The notes below the pieces were generated by a model. The model made no database searches and was not told where the DNA came from. It saw only the letters and a program-made list of their open reading frames with translations. Below, one piece after another: positions 54,807 through 63,215 of a DNA stretch of 64,000 nucleotides (positions within the stretch are counted from its first letter, which is position 1; every line of letters starts with the position of its first letter). A program made the translations under genes and the position numbers. Source of the DNA: Sphingobium sp. CR2-8 (lineage in GTDB: Bacteria > Pseudomonadota > Alphaproteobacteria > Sphingomonadales > Sphingomonadaceae); assembly GCF_035818615.1 (NCBI RefSeq), contig NZ_JAYKZY010000002.1, forward strand, positions 1,304,501-1,368,500, written 5' to 3'.

Positions 54807-55460
54807 TCAGGCGGCGTATGTCGAACAGGAGGACACCGTCCCGCCCGCTCCGATGTCGTTGTTCGATCGTTCGCGCACACTGATCGCGGCAATGGCGGAC
54901 ATTTGCGGCGTCCCGAGAAAAGCCGACGATATCAACGGTCTGTAGGTATAATATACCTCTACGAAGATCATCTCATTGTCTTTCGACGCGGCGATCTTGC
55001 GGTTACTGGACACGACTATGCCGTCCGCACCGAGCAACGCGCCTTCCGTCGAGCTATAGGCGGATGATTTGACCAGCGCGCCCGTACAGCGTTGCCAGCG
55101 CAATTTCTGATTGGTGACGTTTCCGGCATCATTGACCACCGGCTGTATGCTGGACACGATGATGCGACCACGATTACGCAGGTCGATCTTGTCGCTGATG
55201 GTTTTCATGGCGGACAATATGTCGGTGACGGTGCCGTTATTGATGGATTCCTTCACGCGGCCAACGCTGTCGGCGCTCATGGTCGCGATATCGCCCAACT
55301 GCTGGGATGTGTAGGCCATGTTGGCTGCTTCTGCACCGCCCATCGTCAACGCGATCAAGACCGGCAGGCCCAACGCGAATTCGACCGCAGACACGCCCGA
55401 TTGGTCTGCTATGGCTGATCGGACGCGGTTGCGGAACATGGCGCGCATGTGGCATGTCAT
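54807..55460 (-). CDS. TadE-family pseudopilin-like protein
   Basis: About 217 residues. Typical TadE start: a basic N-terminus and SGVSAVEFALGLPVLIALTM, with the Glu five residues into the hydrophobic helix as in prepilin-like proteins. The rest is periplasmic (QLGDIATMSADSVGRVKESI), closing with a Cys near the end. ATG 55460 overlaps the stop of the next gene upstream (ATGA), which decides the start. Last gene of a three-gene Tad-type operon; the secretion apparatus (cpaBCEF, tadBC) is not in this window. Confidence 0.85.
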   Translation of the reverse strand: MTCHMRAMFRNRVRSAIADQSGVSAVEFALGLPVLIALTMGGAEAANMAYTSQQLGDIATMSADSVGRVKESINNGTVTDILSAMKTISDKIDLRNRGRIIVSSIQPVVNDAGNVTNQKLRWQRCTGALVKSSAYSSTEGALLGADGIVVSSNRKIAASKDNEMIFVEVYYTYRPLISSAFLGTPQMSAIAAISVRERSNNDIGAGGTVSSCSTYAA

Positions 55461-56056
55461 GCTTTGCATTTCGGCACCACCGGGTCTTGCTTTTCATAGG
55501 GCTGGCGTTTCGTCAGAGTGTTGGCGGTCATGGTGACCGTGTCGCCCATTCCGATGATGCGCCAGATCGGCAATATGCGTTTATAGGTGACGGTCGTCTC
55601 GTAGCGCACAATGTCGTCGGCACCGCCGATGCTGCCCGCCTTGCCGCTGACCACGACGTTGCGCGCGCCGTTATCGTCGATATCTTCCCAGCAATCGCCG
55701 CTGTCGAGGACATTGTTTCCATTTGTGTCCTTTGTCAGCCGCTCCATGGTGTTGATATTGCTGTAGGCGTTGAAACTGCCCTTGGTCGTGTTGACGGTGG
55801 CATTGGGCGCGATGCGCTTGATCGTGGTTTCGATTTCGGTTTCCACTGCGGTGTTGTCGACCGTCTGAAGCGTGGCGAGCCGCGTCGCGCGCTCCATCGC
55901 GCCGAGCACGACCGAACGGACGTAGAGCTGATAGCCCATGTCGAGGCCGCCCAGGATGAGCAAGCACAACGGCAGCAATATCAGCGCAAATTCGGGGATG
56001 GACGCACCGCGCCGATCTTTGATCAACCGTCGGCGCCAGTTTGTGAAGCGCTTCAT
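55457..56056 (-). CDS. TadE/TadG-like pseudopilin
   Basis: About 199 residues: MKRFTNWRRRLIKDRRGASI, then the hydrophobic PEFALILLPLCLLILGGLDM with the class-typical E after the cleavage-like Gly/Ala, followed by a periplasmic domain (RATRLATLQTVDNTAVETEI, TLTKRQPYEKQDPVVPKCKA). ATG 56056 overlaps the stop of the upstream TadG-like gene by four bases. Such proteins help assemble Flp/Tad pili in the periplasm. Confidence 0.85.
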   Translation of the reverse strand: MKRFTNWRRRLIKDRRGASIPEFALILLPLCLLILGGLDMGYQLYVRSVVLGAMERATRLATLQTVDNTAVETEIETTIKRIAPNATVNTTKGSFNAYSNINTMERLTKDTNGNNVLDSGDCWEDIDDNGARNVVVSGKAGSIGGADDIVRYETTVTYKRILPIWRIIGMGDTVTMTANTLTKRQPYEKQDPVVPKCKA

Positions 56057-57669
56057 CGCGAAAGCCTCAACGAGCCAATATTTTCGCCGATATTGCGGAA
56101 TACGGTATTCAATTGGTTGCTGCTGTCGGCCTTGTAAGCAAATTCGGGACTGGTCGAATTGGTAGATGAGGAGCAGTCGATCAGGTCGTCGCTCAGATCG
56201 GAACCAAGACTGAAAGATATTGTGTAGATCTTCACGCCCATATTCTTGATTGCGTTGCATGTCAGCAGCATGCGGGCGGTATGATTGGCATTGCTGCTGC
56301 TAATCGCGCCATTCGTGGTGACACGTTTCCAGACGGACTCTCGATTATATGCGCCATAGCCCGAGTTGCCCGTATCCATATTGCCATCCGTCATGAAGAT
56401 CAGATAGCGGCTAACCGGAAAGGTATTGTAGGATGTGGGGTTGTTGCTGGCCCAATTACCACTGCGCGATAACAGGCGAGCAGCCCATAATAGTCCCAAG
56501 TCTAAATAGGTGCCGCCATTTGCTACAAATCCACGTTCTGCGGTAAAGTAATTATTGAAATCAGTTGCGTTCATTTGTTTGAATTCGCTCATCGCCTTCG
56601 GGCAGGCATATTGACCGACGGCAGCGTCCGGGTCAGCAACTAGCCATCTAGTCGCTGTTGACGACGGAATTGTATCATATAGCATGTCATAAGCAGTCGA
56701 AGGAATCGTGCTGGATGTGGAGGTTATATTGTTGCTGGTCGATTGCTCTTCCACACAACCATCCCATGTATTGTTCAACCAGTTGGAGTCATGATCTACC
56801 GGATAGCAATTGCCGCCGAACCAACTGCAGCTTCTGGGGATGTAGTATCCACTAGTATTAAACCATGTCGGTTGACGATCGTATAACTTGGTTCCTGCCG
56901 CATCAGTGCTAAAACCGGCATTGACCATCTGAGAAAATGGGACAATCGCCCATCGTACACGCTTACGTTTACTGGCATCGCTTAGGTTCATTTGGGATTC
57001 TATCGTCGCCATCTGGCTTTGCATTGTCGACAATGCGGTTCTTAAACCAGCCATGCGCGAACCGCCCGAATTTTCAACTATATACTCTAGCGACTTGCCG
57101 ATCAAAGGAAGGTTGCTGACGACTTTGTTAGCATTGGCGTAGGTGCTGCACTCGCTCGTGTTCATGCTGGGCGTACATGCCATCGACCCGGTGGTATCCA
57201 ACACCAGCATGATGTCGATGTTGGTATAGTCGTTGCGCGCGCTGCATGTCGCGGTGACGGAAATGCTGTTCTTGCCGAACAACTGCATAACTGCCGTTGG
57301 GACTGTGGCGGACAAAGAAAGATCTATCTGTTCGTTGGCGCCCAAGGTCGGATTGATGTCGGTTGCGACGAGGTTCGTGCCCAGATAGCCGGTCGGGAAG
57401 TTGAACGTCGTATATTTGCGCACTTCCGTCCGCACGGCATCGTCGATCACGCCCTTGGTCGCCATGACCTTTCGCCCGGCCAGGACGCCAGCGTCGCAGG
57501 CGTTCTGCAACCGGGTCTTGGCCAAATAGCCGCGACTCATATCGAGGCCGCCGCCGATCATTCCTGCCAGCGGGATCAGAGCAATCGCCATGATCGCGAG
57601 TGTGTTACCGGCCTGATTGCGCAGTAAAGTCGCCAGAAAGCTCAACGCCCGATACTTAATCTTGCCCAT
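56053..57669 (-). CDS. TadG-like pilus protein with VWA domain
   Basis: About 538 residues. A hydrophobic anchor (AIMAIALIPLAGMIGGGLDM) with the TadG pattern follows a short basic lead; then a von Willebrand A domain with MIDAS motif IMLVLDTTGSMAC. A large Asn/Ser/Thr/Trp-rich insert (SNWLNNTWDGCVEEQSTSNN) occupies the middle, and VSRYLIFMTDGNMDTGNSGY is the second MIDAS region. Start Met could also be at 57687 or 57699. The central third is distinctly lower in GC than neighbouring genes. TadG proteins anchor or gate Flp pili. First gene of the operon. Confidence 0.85.
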   Translation of the reverse strand: MGKIKYRALSFLATLLRNQAGNTLAIMAIALIPLAGMIGGGLDMSRGYLAKTRLQNACDAGVLAGRKVMATKGVIDDAVRTEVRKYTTFNFPTGYLGTNLVATDINPTLGANEQIDLSLSATVPTAVMQLFGKNSISVTATCSARNDYTNIDIMLVLDTTGSMACTPSMNTSECSTYANANKVVSNLPLIGKSLEYIVENSGGSRMAGLRTALSTMQSQMATIESQMNLSDASKRKRVRWAIVPFSQMVNAGFSTDAAGTKLYDRQPTWFNTSGYYIPRSCSWFGGNCYPVDHDSNWLNNTWDGCVEEQSTSNNITSTSSTIPSTAYDMLYDTIPSSTATRWLVADPDAAVGQYACPKAMSEFKQMNATDFNNYFTAERGFVANGGTYLDLGLLWAARLLSRSGNWASNNPTSYNTFPVSRYLIFMTDGNMDTGNSGYGAYNRESVWKRVTTNGAISSSNANHTARMLLTCNAIKNMGVKIYTISFSLGSDLSDDLIDCSSSTNSTSPEFAYKADSSNQLNTVFRNIGENIGSLRLSR

Positions 57670-57767
57670 TTGCCCGCAATCACCCATGTCGCGCCCCATG
57701 TCCCCGTAATGGGACGGGCAGCCTTTTCGCCTATGCAGGCGCACTCGTTAGAATGTGTATGAGGAAG

Positions 57768-57775
57768 ATGGTTAA
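57768..57775. promoter_or_regulatory. CtrA half-site-like TTAACCAT upstream of the Tad operon
   Basis: TTAACCAT on the minus strand, about 95 bases before the TadG-like start. In alphaproteobacteria Flp/Tad pilus genes are classical CtrA targets, so the site is plausible; it is a motif match only. Confidence 0.35.
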
Positions 57776-57820
57776 AGCATCGATAACCCGCCTGATCCCC
57801 GTCATTGCAGGCTTTGTTCG

Positions 57821-58483
57821 ATGATGGTGGCGGAAGATGCCATGCCGCCGTTGGCGCTGTTGCTGTCGGCGCATGCCGGGCCTGGCCAAGTCGAGCGGCA
57901 TCGCGCGCTCTGGGCGTTCGATGCACGGCTGGCGCAGGTGGCGCGCACCACCAGCGAGCCGACGATCGGGCAGATGCGCCTTGCCTGGTGGAACGACGTC
58001 GTGGATGACGCCGCGGGCTTGAAAGGGCAGGGCGAGCCGGTGGTCGACGCCATGCGGGCGACGGGAGCGATCGGCGCGCCGGGTCTTTGCGCGATGATCG
58101 ACGGCTGGGAAATATTGGTGGTCGAGCCGGAGATCGACGTGCAGGGGCTGCGCGACTATGCGGCCGGGCGCGGCGGCGGCTTGTTCCGGGCGCTGGCCGG
58201 TGTCGCGGATGTGCCCGCCTGGCTGGATGCAGCGGGGCAGGTATGGGCACTGTGGGATCTGGCGGGGCATGTCGGCGATCCGGCGCTGGCGCAGGCGGCG
58301 CTGGGTTTGGCGCGGGACGCGCTGGCGCAGGCGGAGGGCGCGGGGTGGACGCGGGCCTGGAAACCGTTGCGCATCGCCTTCACCCTGGCGCGGCAGGATG
58401 TGCTGGCGGGACGGGGCGCGCCGGTCGGGATGCCGCGCGCGCTGGCGCTGCGACTGTTGCGAATTGCGCTTGTCGGTCGCTAG
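57821..58483 (+). CDS. Squalene/phytoene synthase-like protein (short, NDUFAF6-like)
   Basis: 220 residues. ALWAFDARLAQVARTTSEPT and IGQMRLAWWNDVVDD match the trans-isoprenyl diphosphate synthase head-to-head fold, and LRDYAAGRGGGLFRAL the second helix. The Asp-rich metal motifs of true squalene or phytoene synthases are reduced, and the protein is about 70 residues shorter. Members of this short group resemble the mitochondrial complex I assembly factor NDUFAF6. A non-enzymatic or unknown role is likely. ATG 57821 is used; neighbouring Mets are possible. Confidence 0.65.
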   Translation: MMVAEDAMPPLALLLSAHAGPGQVERHRALWAFDARLAQVARTTSEPTIGQMRLAWWNDVVDDAAGLKGQGEPVVDAMRATGAIGAPGLCAMIDGWEILVVEPEIDVQGLRDYAAGRGGGLFRALAGVADVPAWLDAAGQVWALWDLAGHVGDPALAQAALGLARDALAQAEGAGWTRAWKPLRIAFTLARQDVLAGRGAPVGMPRALALRLLRIALVGR

Positions 58484-58525
58484 GCTGGCGGGATAGGGTC
58501 TGGCGGCAAGACGAAGGGGGCAGGC

Positions 58526-58990
58526 ATGGGGCGAATGCTGGCGGGGGGCATGGCGGCGCTGTTGCTGGTCGCGGGCGGGCTGTTCTGGTGGCAGGGACGG
58601 GCCGACACCGCGCCGGTGCCGCAACTGGCCTCCGCTCCACCGCCGCCGCCGCAGATCGAGCCGCTGCCGGAGGGCGACCCCAATGCCGTCGGCGATGCGC
58701 CGCCCATGCCCGGGGAAGCCAGCCCGCAGAGCCGGGAGCAGAAGCGCTTCGCCCGCTACGACCGCAACCGCGATGGCGTTATCACCCGGGTCGAGATGCT
58801 GGGCAGCCGGACCAGGGCGTTCAAGGCGCTAGACAAGGATGGCGACAACCTCCTGTCCTTCGAGGAATGGGCGGTGGCGACGGCCGATCGGTTCGGCGCG
58901 GCGGACGGCGACAAGGATGGCAAGCTGACCCCGGCCGAGTTCGCCGCGACTGCGCCCAAGCGGGCGGTGAAGGCGAAATGTAAATGTTGA
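58526..58990 (+). CDS. Exported EF-hand protein
   Basis: 154 residues. An N-terminal hydrophobic segment (MLAGGMAALLLVAGGLFWW) looks like a signal anchor, then a Pro-rich linker, then three EF-hand loops: DRNRDGVITRVE, DKDGDNLLSFEE and DGDKDGKLTPAE, each with the usual Asp/Asn pattern. It likely binds Ca2+ in the periplasm. It starts 43 bases after the squalene-synthase-like gene; co-transcription is possible. Confidence 0.85.
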   Translation: MGRMLAGGMAALLLVAGGLFWWQGRADTAPVPQLASAPPPPPQIEPLPEGDPNAVGDAPPMPGEASPQSREQKRFARYDRNRDGVITRVEMLGSRTRAFKALDKDGDNLLSFEEWAVATADRFGAADGDKDGKLTPAEFAATAPKRAVKAKCKC

Positions 58991-59006
58991 AACGGGGATG
59001 GGGCGA

Positions 59007-60350
59007 TCACGCCAGTTCCATTTCCCCCATCCACACGCCGAAGGACGCCCGCGCCCGCGCCGTATAGGCTTCCTTGCGCTGCTTTTTCTTGACCTCGTCC
59101 AGTGTCGGGAAAAGACCGAAATTGACGTTCATCGGCTGATAGTCGGCGCTCACCACATTGCCGGTCACATGGCCGAGCAGCGCGCCCAGCGCCGTGTCGG
59201 CGGGCGGCGGGGTCAGGTCGCGGCCCAGCAGTTCGGCGGCGGCGAAGCGCCCGGCGATCAGGCCGATCGCGGCGCTCTCCACATAGCCTTCGCAGCCGGT
59301 CATCTGTCCGGCGAAGCGGATATGCGGCGCGCTTTTGAGTTGCAAAGTCGGATCCAGCAATTTGGGCGACTGGATGAAGGTGTTGCGATGCAGCCCGCCC
59401 AGCCGCGCGAACTCGGCATTCTGGAGGCCGGGAATGGTGCGGAACAATTCGACCTGCGCGCCATGTTTCAGCTTGGTCTGGAAGCCGACCATGTTCCACA
59501 ACGTGCCGCTGGCATTGTCCTGCCGCAACTGCACGACCGCATAGGGCCAGCGGCCGGTGCGCGGATTGTCGAGGCCCATCGGCTTCATCGGCCCGTGGCG
59601 CAGCGTTTCAGGCCCGCGTGACGCCATGACTTCGATCGGCATGCAGCCCTCGAAATAGGGGGTGCTGGCTTCCCATTCCTTGAACTCGGTCTTTTCGCCG
59701 TCCAGCAGCCCCTGGACGAAGGCCTGATATTGCTCCTTGTCCATCGGGCAGTTGATATAATCCTTCCCCTCGCCGCCGCCGGGGCCGATCTTGTCCCAGC
59801 GATTGGCCATCCAGCACTGGTCCATGTCGATGCTGTCATAGTGGATGACCGGCGCGATCGCATCGAAGAAGGCGAGATGCTCCATGCCTGCCGCCTGGCC
59901 GATGCTGGTCGCGAGCGCGGGCGCGGTCAGCGGGCCGGTGGCGACGATGGTCATGCCATCGGTCGGCAGCGTGTCGATCCGCTCGCGCACGATCTCCACA
60001 TTAGGGTGATCGGCCAGCGCGCGGGTGACGGCGCCCGAAAAGACATGGCGATCGACCGCCAACGCGGAGCCGGCGGGCACCTTGGCCGGTTCGGCGCTTG
60101 CCATGATGAGCGAGTCCAGGCGGCGCATTTCCTGATGCAGCAGGCCCACGGCATTTTTGTCCGCATCGTCGGAGCGAAAGCTGTTCGAGCAGACGAGTTC
60201 GGCCAATCCCTCGGTCTGATGCGCCGGGGTCATGTCGCCCGCGCCCCGCATTTCCGACAGGCGCACGCGGATGCCCGCCTGCGCCAACTGCCACGCCGCT
60301 TCCGTTCCGGCGAGGCCGCCGCCGATGATATGGACCTGATGATGGGGCAT
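59007..60350 (-). CDS. trmFO: Methylenetetrahydrofolate-tRNA-(uracil-5-)-methyltransferase TrmFO
   Basis: 447 residues. N-terminal FAD motif [20 protein letters not shown], the conserved [29 protein letters not shown] central sequence and the closing [16 protein letters not shown] identify the folate-dependent tRNA m5U54 methyltransferase. It uses FAD and 5,10-methylene-THF instead of SAM. It converges with the EF-hand gene; upstream lies the conserved element at 60517-60580. Confidence 0.97.
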   Translation of the reverse strand: MPHHQVHIIGGGLAGTEAAWQLAQAGIRVRLSEMRGAGDMTPAHQTEGLAELVCSNSFRSDDADKNAVGLLHQEMRRLDSLIMASAEPAKVPAGSALAVDRHVFSGAVTRALADHPNVEIVRERIDTLPTDGMTIVATGPLTAPALATSIGQAAGMEHLAFFDAIAPVIHYDSIDMDQCWMANRWDKIGPGGGEGKDYINCPMDKEQYQAFVQGLLDGEKTEFKEWEASTPYFEGCMPIEVMASRGPETLRHGPMKPMGLDNPRTGRWPYAVVQLRQDNASGTLWNMVGFQTKLKHGAQVELFRTIPGLQNAEFARLGGLHRNTFIQSPKLLDPTLQLKSAPHIRFAGQMTGCEGYVESAAIGLIAGRFAAAELLGRDLTPPPADTALGALLGHVTGNVVSADYQPMNVNFGLFPTLDEVKKKQRKEAYTARARASFGVWMGEMELA

Positions 60351-60516
60351 GGATGTGTGACTTCGTGGCTATGTGGGACAAGGCTGATGATGCGGGCGTC
60401 CGTGGGACATATCGCCGCCTGGAGCAAGGGCTATAGCCGATGGGGTGGCAGTAGGACAGGCGGGGTGACGTGCTTTTGTCCAAAGGCGGCGGGGCAGGGC
60501 GAGATGCGAAAGCTGC

Positions 60517-60580
60517 GAAGTTCACACCGTCGCAGGGTCAGCATTTCCAGCAATGGTGATTGGCAAAACGCACTTCACAA
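60517..60580 (-). promoter_or_regulatory. Conserved ~60-base leader-like element, copy 2 (upstream of trmFO)
   Basis: On the minus strand: TTTGCC, an AAATGC block, GACCC and CGACGGTGTGAACTTC, in the same order as the copy at 18971-19032; the last 16 bases are identical. It lies about 165 bases upstream of trmFO. Role unknown: it may be part of a promoter, an RNA leader or a small repeat. Confidence 0.4.
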
Positions 60581-60637
60581 TAGGAGAATTTTTGCGAAAT
60601 GCTGTTCGCTCGGGGTCGGCCGCAGGAGCCTGGCGTC

Positions 60638-61588
60638 TCACCCTACCGTTCGGTTGCCACCCTGTTCCACCGCAGACAGAGCGCTGGAACGAGCCAGTTC
60701 CAATATGGCTTCCGGTTCTTCGCCCCTGCTCGTCACGATCCCCGCCGATGCGGTGACGGTGCCGATCCATTCTCCCGTGCCGCGCAACCTCAGCCGCCGC
60801 GCCGCAAAAGCGGCCAGGGCTTCGTCTGTTTGAATACGGGCTGCCGTCGCTGCGATATCGGTCGCCACGATGAGAAACTCGTTCCCGTTCCAGCGGATCA
60901 AATCTTCCTTGGGGAATTCCTGTCGCAAAGTCGCGGCAAAGGCATTGAGCACGTTGTCGCCCACTTCGCGCCCGAATTTGGCGTTGATGCTGACCAGATC
61001 ATCGATGACGAACATGATCAGCACATAGCTATGCCCTTCTCTCAACAGCGGTTCGAGTACCCGCCATGCGCCAGTCTGATTCAGCGCCCGGGTCAATTCG
61101 TCCTGGTCGACATCGGCGCGTGGTTGCCCAGGATTGTCGATTGCGTTGCGCAGCGTCATGAAGTCATCGCGCAATTCCGCAAGCTCGCGCTCCGCAGCGG
61201 ACAGGCGGGTTACCAGATTGTCCGTATTGATCAGAGAGCGATCCGGCTGATTCACGATGATGCCGACGTCACGACCAAGCGCTTCGGTAAGGTCGTGCGC
61301 GTCTGAGGTTAATGTTCCCAACTCGTCCGCCTGTCGAGCGACGGTGCGTTCCCGCTTATCAAGCGCAAAGCCATGATTCTCGGACGAATGACGCTCCACG
61401 AGCGTCATCATGGCATTGGTCGTCAGTCGCAAGCCGTCCGATGTCAGATCGTCGACATCATGCGCCAGTTTGGATGCCGGATTCATGATATAGCGCAGGG
61501 CGAAATCATAATTGGCAGGGGACGGCTCGTGCTGGTGATGTTCCAGAAAATCCAGAGCGCTCCGTGCCTGCTGATAATAAGACATCAT
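60638..61588 (-). CDS. GGDEF-domain protein with degenerate active site
   Basis: 316 residues. The N-terminal 150 residues are helical (coiled-coil-like, SALDFLEHHQHEPSPANYDF then LSAAERELAELRDDF), and the C-terminal half has the diguanylate cyclase fold (LIMFVIDDLVSINAKFGREV with substrate-binding Asp and Asn). The signature GGDEF is replaced by NGNEF (RWNGNEFLIV), so catalysis is doubtful. No membrane segment. It may sense or compete for c-di-GMP-related ligands. Tandem ATGs at the start leave one residue of uncertainty. Confidence 0.85.
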   Translation of the reverse strand: MMSYYQQARSALDFLEHHQHEPSPANYDFALRYIMNPASKLAHDVDDLTSDGLRLTTNAMMTLVERHSSENHGFALDKRERTVARQADELGTLTSDAHDLTEALGRDVGIIVNQPDRSLINTDNLVTRLSAAERELAELRDDFMTLRNAIDNPGQPRADVDQDELTRALNQTGAWRVLEPLLREGHSYVLIMFVIDDLVSINAKFGREVGDNVLNAFAATLRQEFPKEDLIRWNGNEFLIVATDIAATAARIQTDEALAAFAARRLRLRGTGEWIGTVTASAGIVTSRGEEPEAILELARSSALSAVEQGGNRTVG

Positions 61589-61720
61589 ACCGCCTTCATT
61601 GACTCTGCTTTGCGCCCAATATTCATAGCGCCTTAGAAACGAACGGCGTGCCCGGTCAATGGTATCGGACGTGTAAAAGCGGGCGGTGGATGATGGATGG
61701 CACAGCGGAAGGCAGCGAGG

Positions 61721-63022
61721 CTAAACCGTCACCAACTGTCCCTCACCATAATAGGCCGTCTCGTCGAGTATCCCCTCGCGCTTCGCGACGATGACGCCGA
61801 CCAGCACCTGGCCCGCGACGTTCACGGCCGTGCGGCCCATGTCGAGGATCGGGTCGATGGCGAGCAACAGTCCGACGCCCTCCAGCGGCAGGCCCAGTGT
61901 CGAGAGGGTCAGCGTCAGCATCACGATGGCGCCGGTCAGTCCGGCCGTCGCGGCCGACCCGATGACCGACACGAAGACGATCAGCGCATAGTCGATGAAA
62001 TGCAGCGGAATGCCGTAGAAGCCCGCGACGAAGATCGCCGCCAGCGCGGGATAGATGGAGGCGCAGCCGTCCATCTTGGTGGTGGACGCCAGGGGAATGG
62101 CGAAGGCGGCATAGCCTTGCTCCACGCCCAGACGCTGGGTCACGGCTTCGGTAACGGGCAGGGTGCCGACCGAGGAGCGCGAGACGAAGCCAAGCTGGAT
62201 CGCGGGCCAGGCCTTGGCGAAGAAGGGGCCGGGTTTCAGGCCATTGGCGATCAGCAGCGTCGGATAGACGACCAGCAGCACCAGCGCGAGGCCGAGATAG
62301 ATGGCGGCGGTGAAGGTGCCGAGTTGCGCCAGCGCGCTCCAGCCATAGGTGGCGATCGCGGTGCCGATGAGGGCGGCCGAACCGATCGGGGTCAGGCGGA
62401 TGACCCAGCCCAGGATGGCGCGCACGACCGCCAGCAGCGAGCGGACGAAGGAGAGGAAGGCGTCGGCCTTTTCCCCGACCTTCAAGGCAGCGAGGCCGAC
62501 GGCGATCGAAATGACCAGCAGTTGCAGGATGTTGAAGCCGATGCTGGTGCTGGCCGATCCGTCCGTGACCTTGGTGCTGCCCGACAGCGCCAGGCTGTTG
62601 GCGGGCACCAGGCCTTTGAGGAAATCGAGCCAGCCGCCCATGCTGTCGCTCTTGCCCATGGGGAGGGCCGCGCCTTGCAGGCCCGTGCCGGGCTGGACGA
62701 TGACGCCGATGGTGATGCCGATGGCGACGGCGATCAGCGCGGTGATGGCGAACCAGAGCAAGGTCTGCCCGGCCAGCCGCGCCGCATTGTCGAGCGCGCG
62801 CAGGTTGGCGATCGACGCGACGATGGCGGCGAAGACGAGCGGCGGCACGATCGCCTTCAACAGCGAGACGAAGATCGACCCGACCGTTTTGAGCGTGGTC
62901 GCCAGCCAGTTGAGGTCGCCGTCCGGCCCTGCGCCGATCTGGCGTGCGACAAGGCCCAGCAACAGGCCCACGACCATGCCGGCCAATACCTGAAATCCGA
63001 AACTGCGATAGTTGATGGCCAT
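61721..63022 (-). CDS. Dicarboxylate/amino acid:cation symporter (DAACS family)
   Basis: 433 residues with eight or more hydrophobic segments and two re-entrant hairpins. Family signatures: VSRSSVGTLPVTEAV (HP1 serine-rich loop), the STTKMDGCASIYPALAAIFV segment (TM7/HP2 region) and ILDMGRTAVNVAGQVL. These proteins carry glutamate, aspartate or C4-dicarboxylates with Na+ or H+. ATG 63022 (MAINYRSFGFQVLAGM) has AGGA nine bases upstream; ATG 63031 would sit directly on the ribosome site. Substrate cannot be fixed from sequence. Confidence 0.92.
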   Translation of the reverse strand: MAINYRSFGFQVLAGMVVGLLLGLVARQIGAGPDGDLNWLATTLKTVGSIFVSLLKAIVPPLVFAAIVASIANLRALDNAARLAGQTLLWFAITALIAVAIGITIGVIVQPGTGLQGAALPMGKSDSMGGWLDFLKGLVPANSLALSGSTKVTDGSASTSIGFNILQLLVISIAVGLAALKVGEKADAFLSFVRSLLAVVRAILGWVIRLTPIGSAALIGTAIATYGWSALAQLGTFTAAIYLGLALVLLVVYPTLLIANGLKPGPFFAKAWPAIQLGFVSRSSVGTLPVTEAVTQRLGVEQGYAAFAIPLASTTKMDGCASIYPALAAIFVAGFYGIPLHFIDYALIVFVSVIGSAATAGLTGAIVMLTLTLSTLGLPLEGVGLLLAIDPILDMGRTAVNVAGQVLVGVIVAKREGILDETAYYGEGQLVTV

Positions 63023-63215
63023 GGGCTTCATTCCTGTGGGGCGTGCCGCTACGCCATATGGGAACTGACGATCCGATTGCGCGCAAGCAATTCTTTAGGG
63101 GGATGCAACGCGGATAAGGTGGTCCTCTTTCCACGGCTTTGCCTGTTCGACGCATTGGCGCGCATAATCCACTATGCCACAGAAGCAGGCAAGGTTCATC
63201 AGGGAGTGCGGATTG

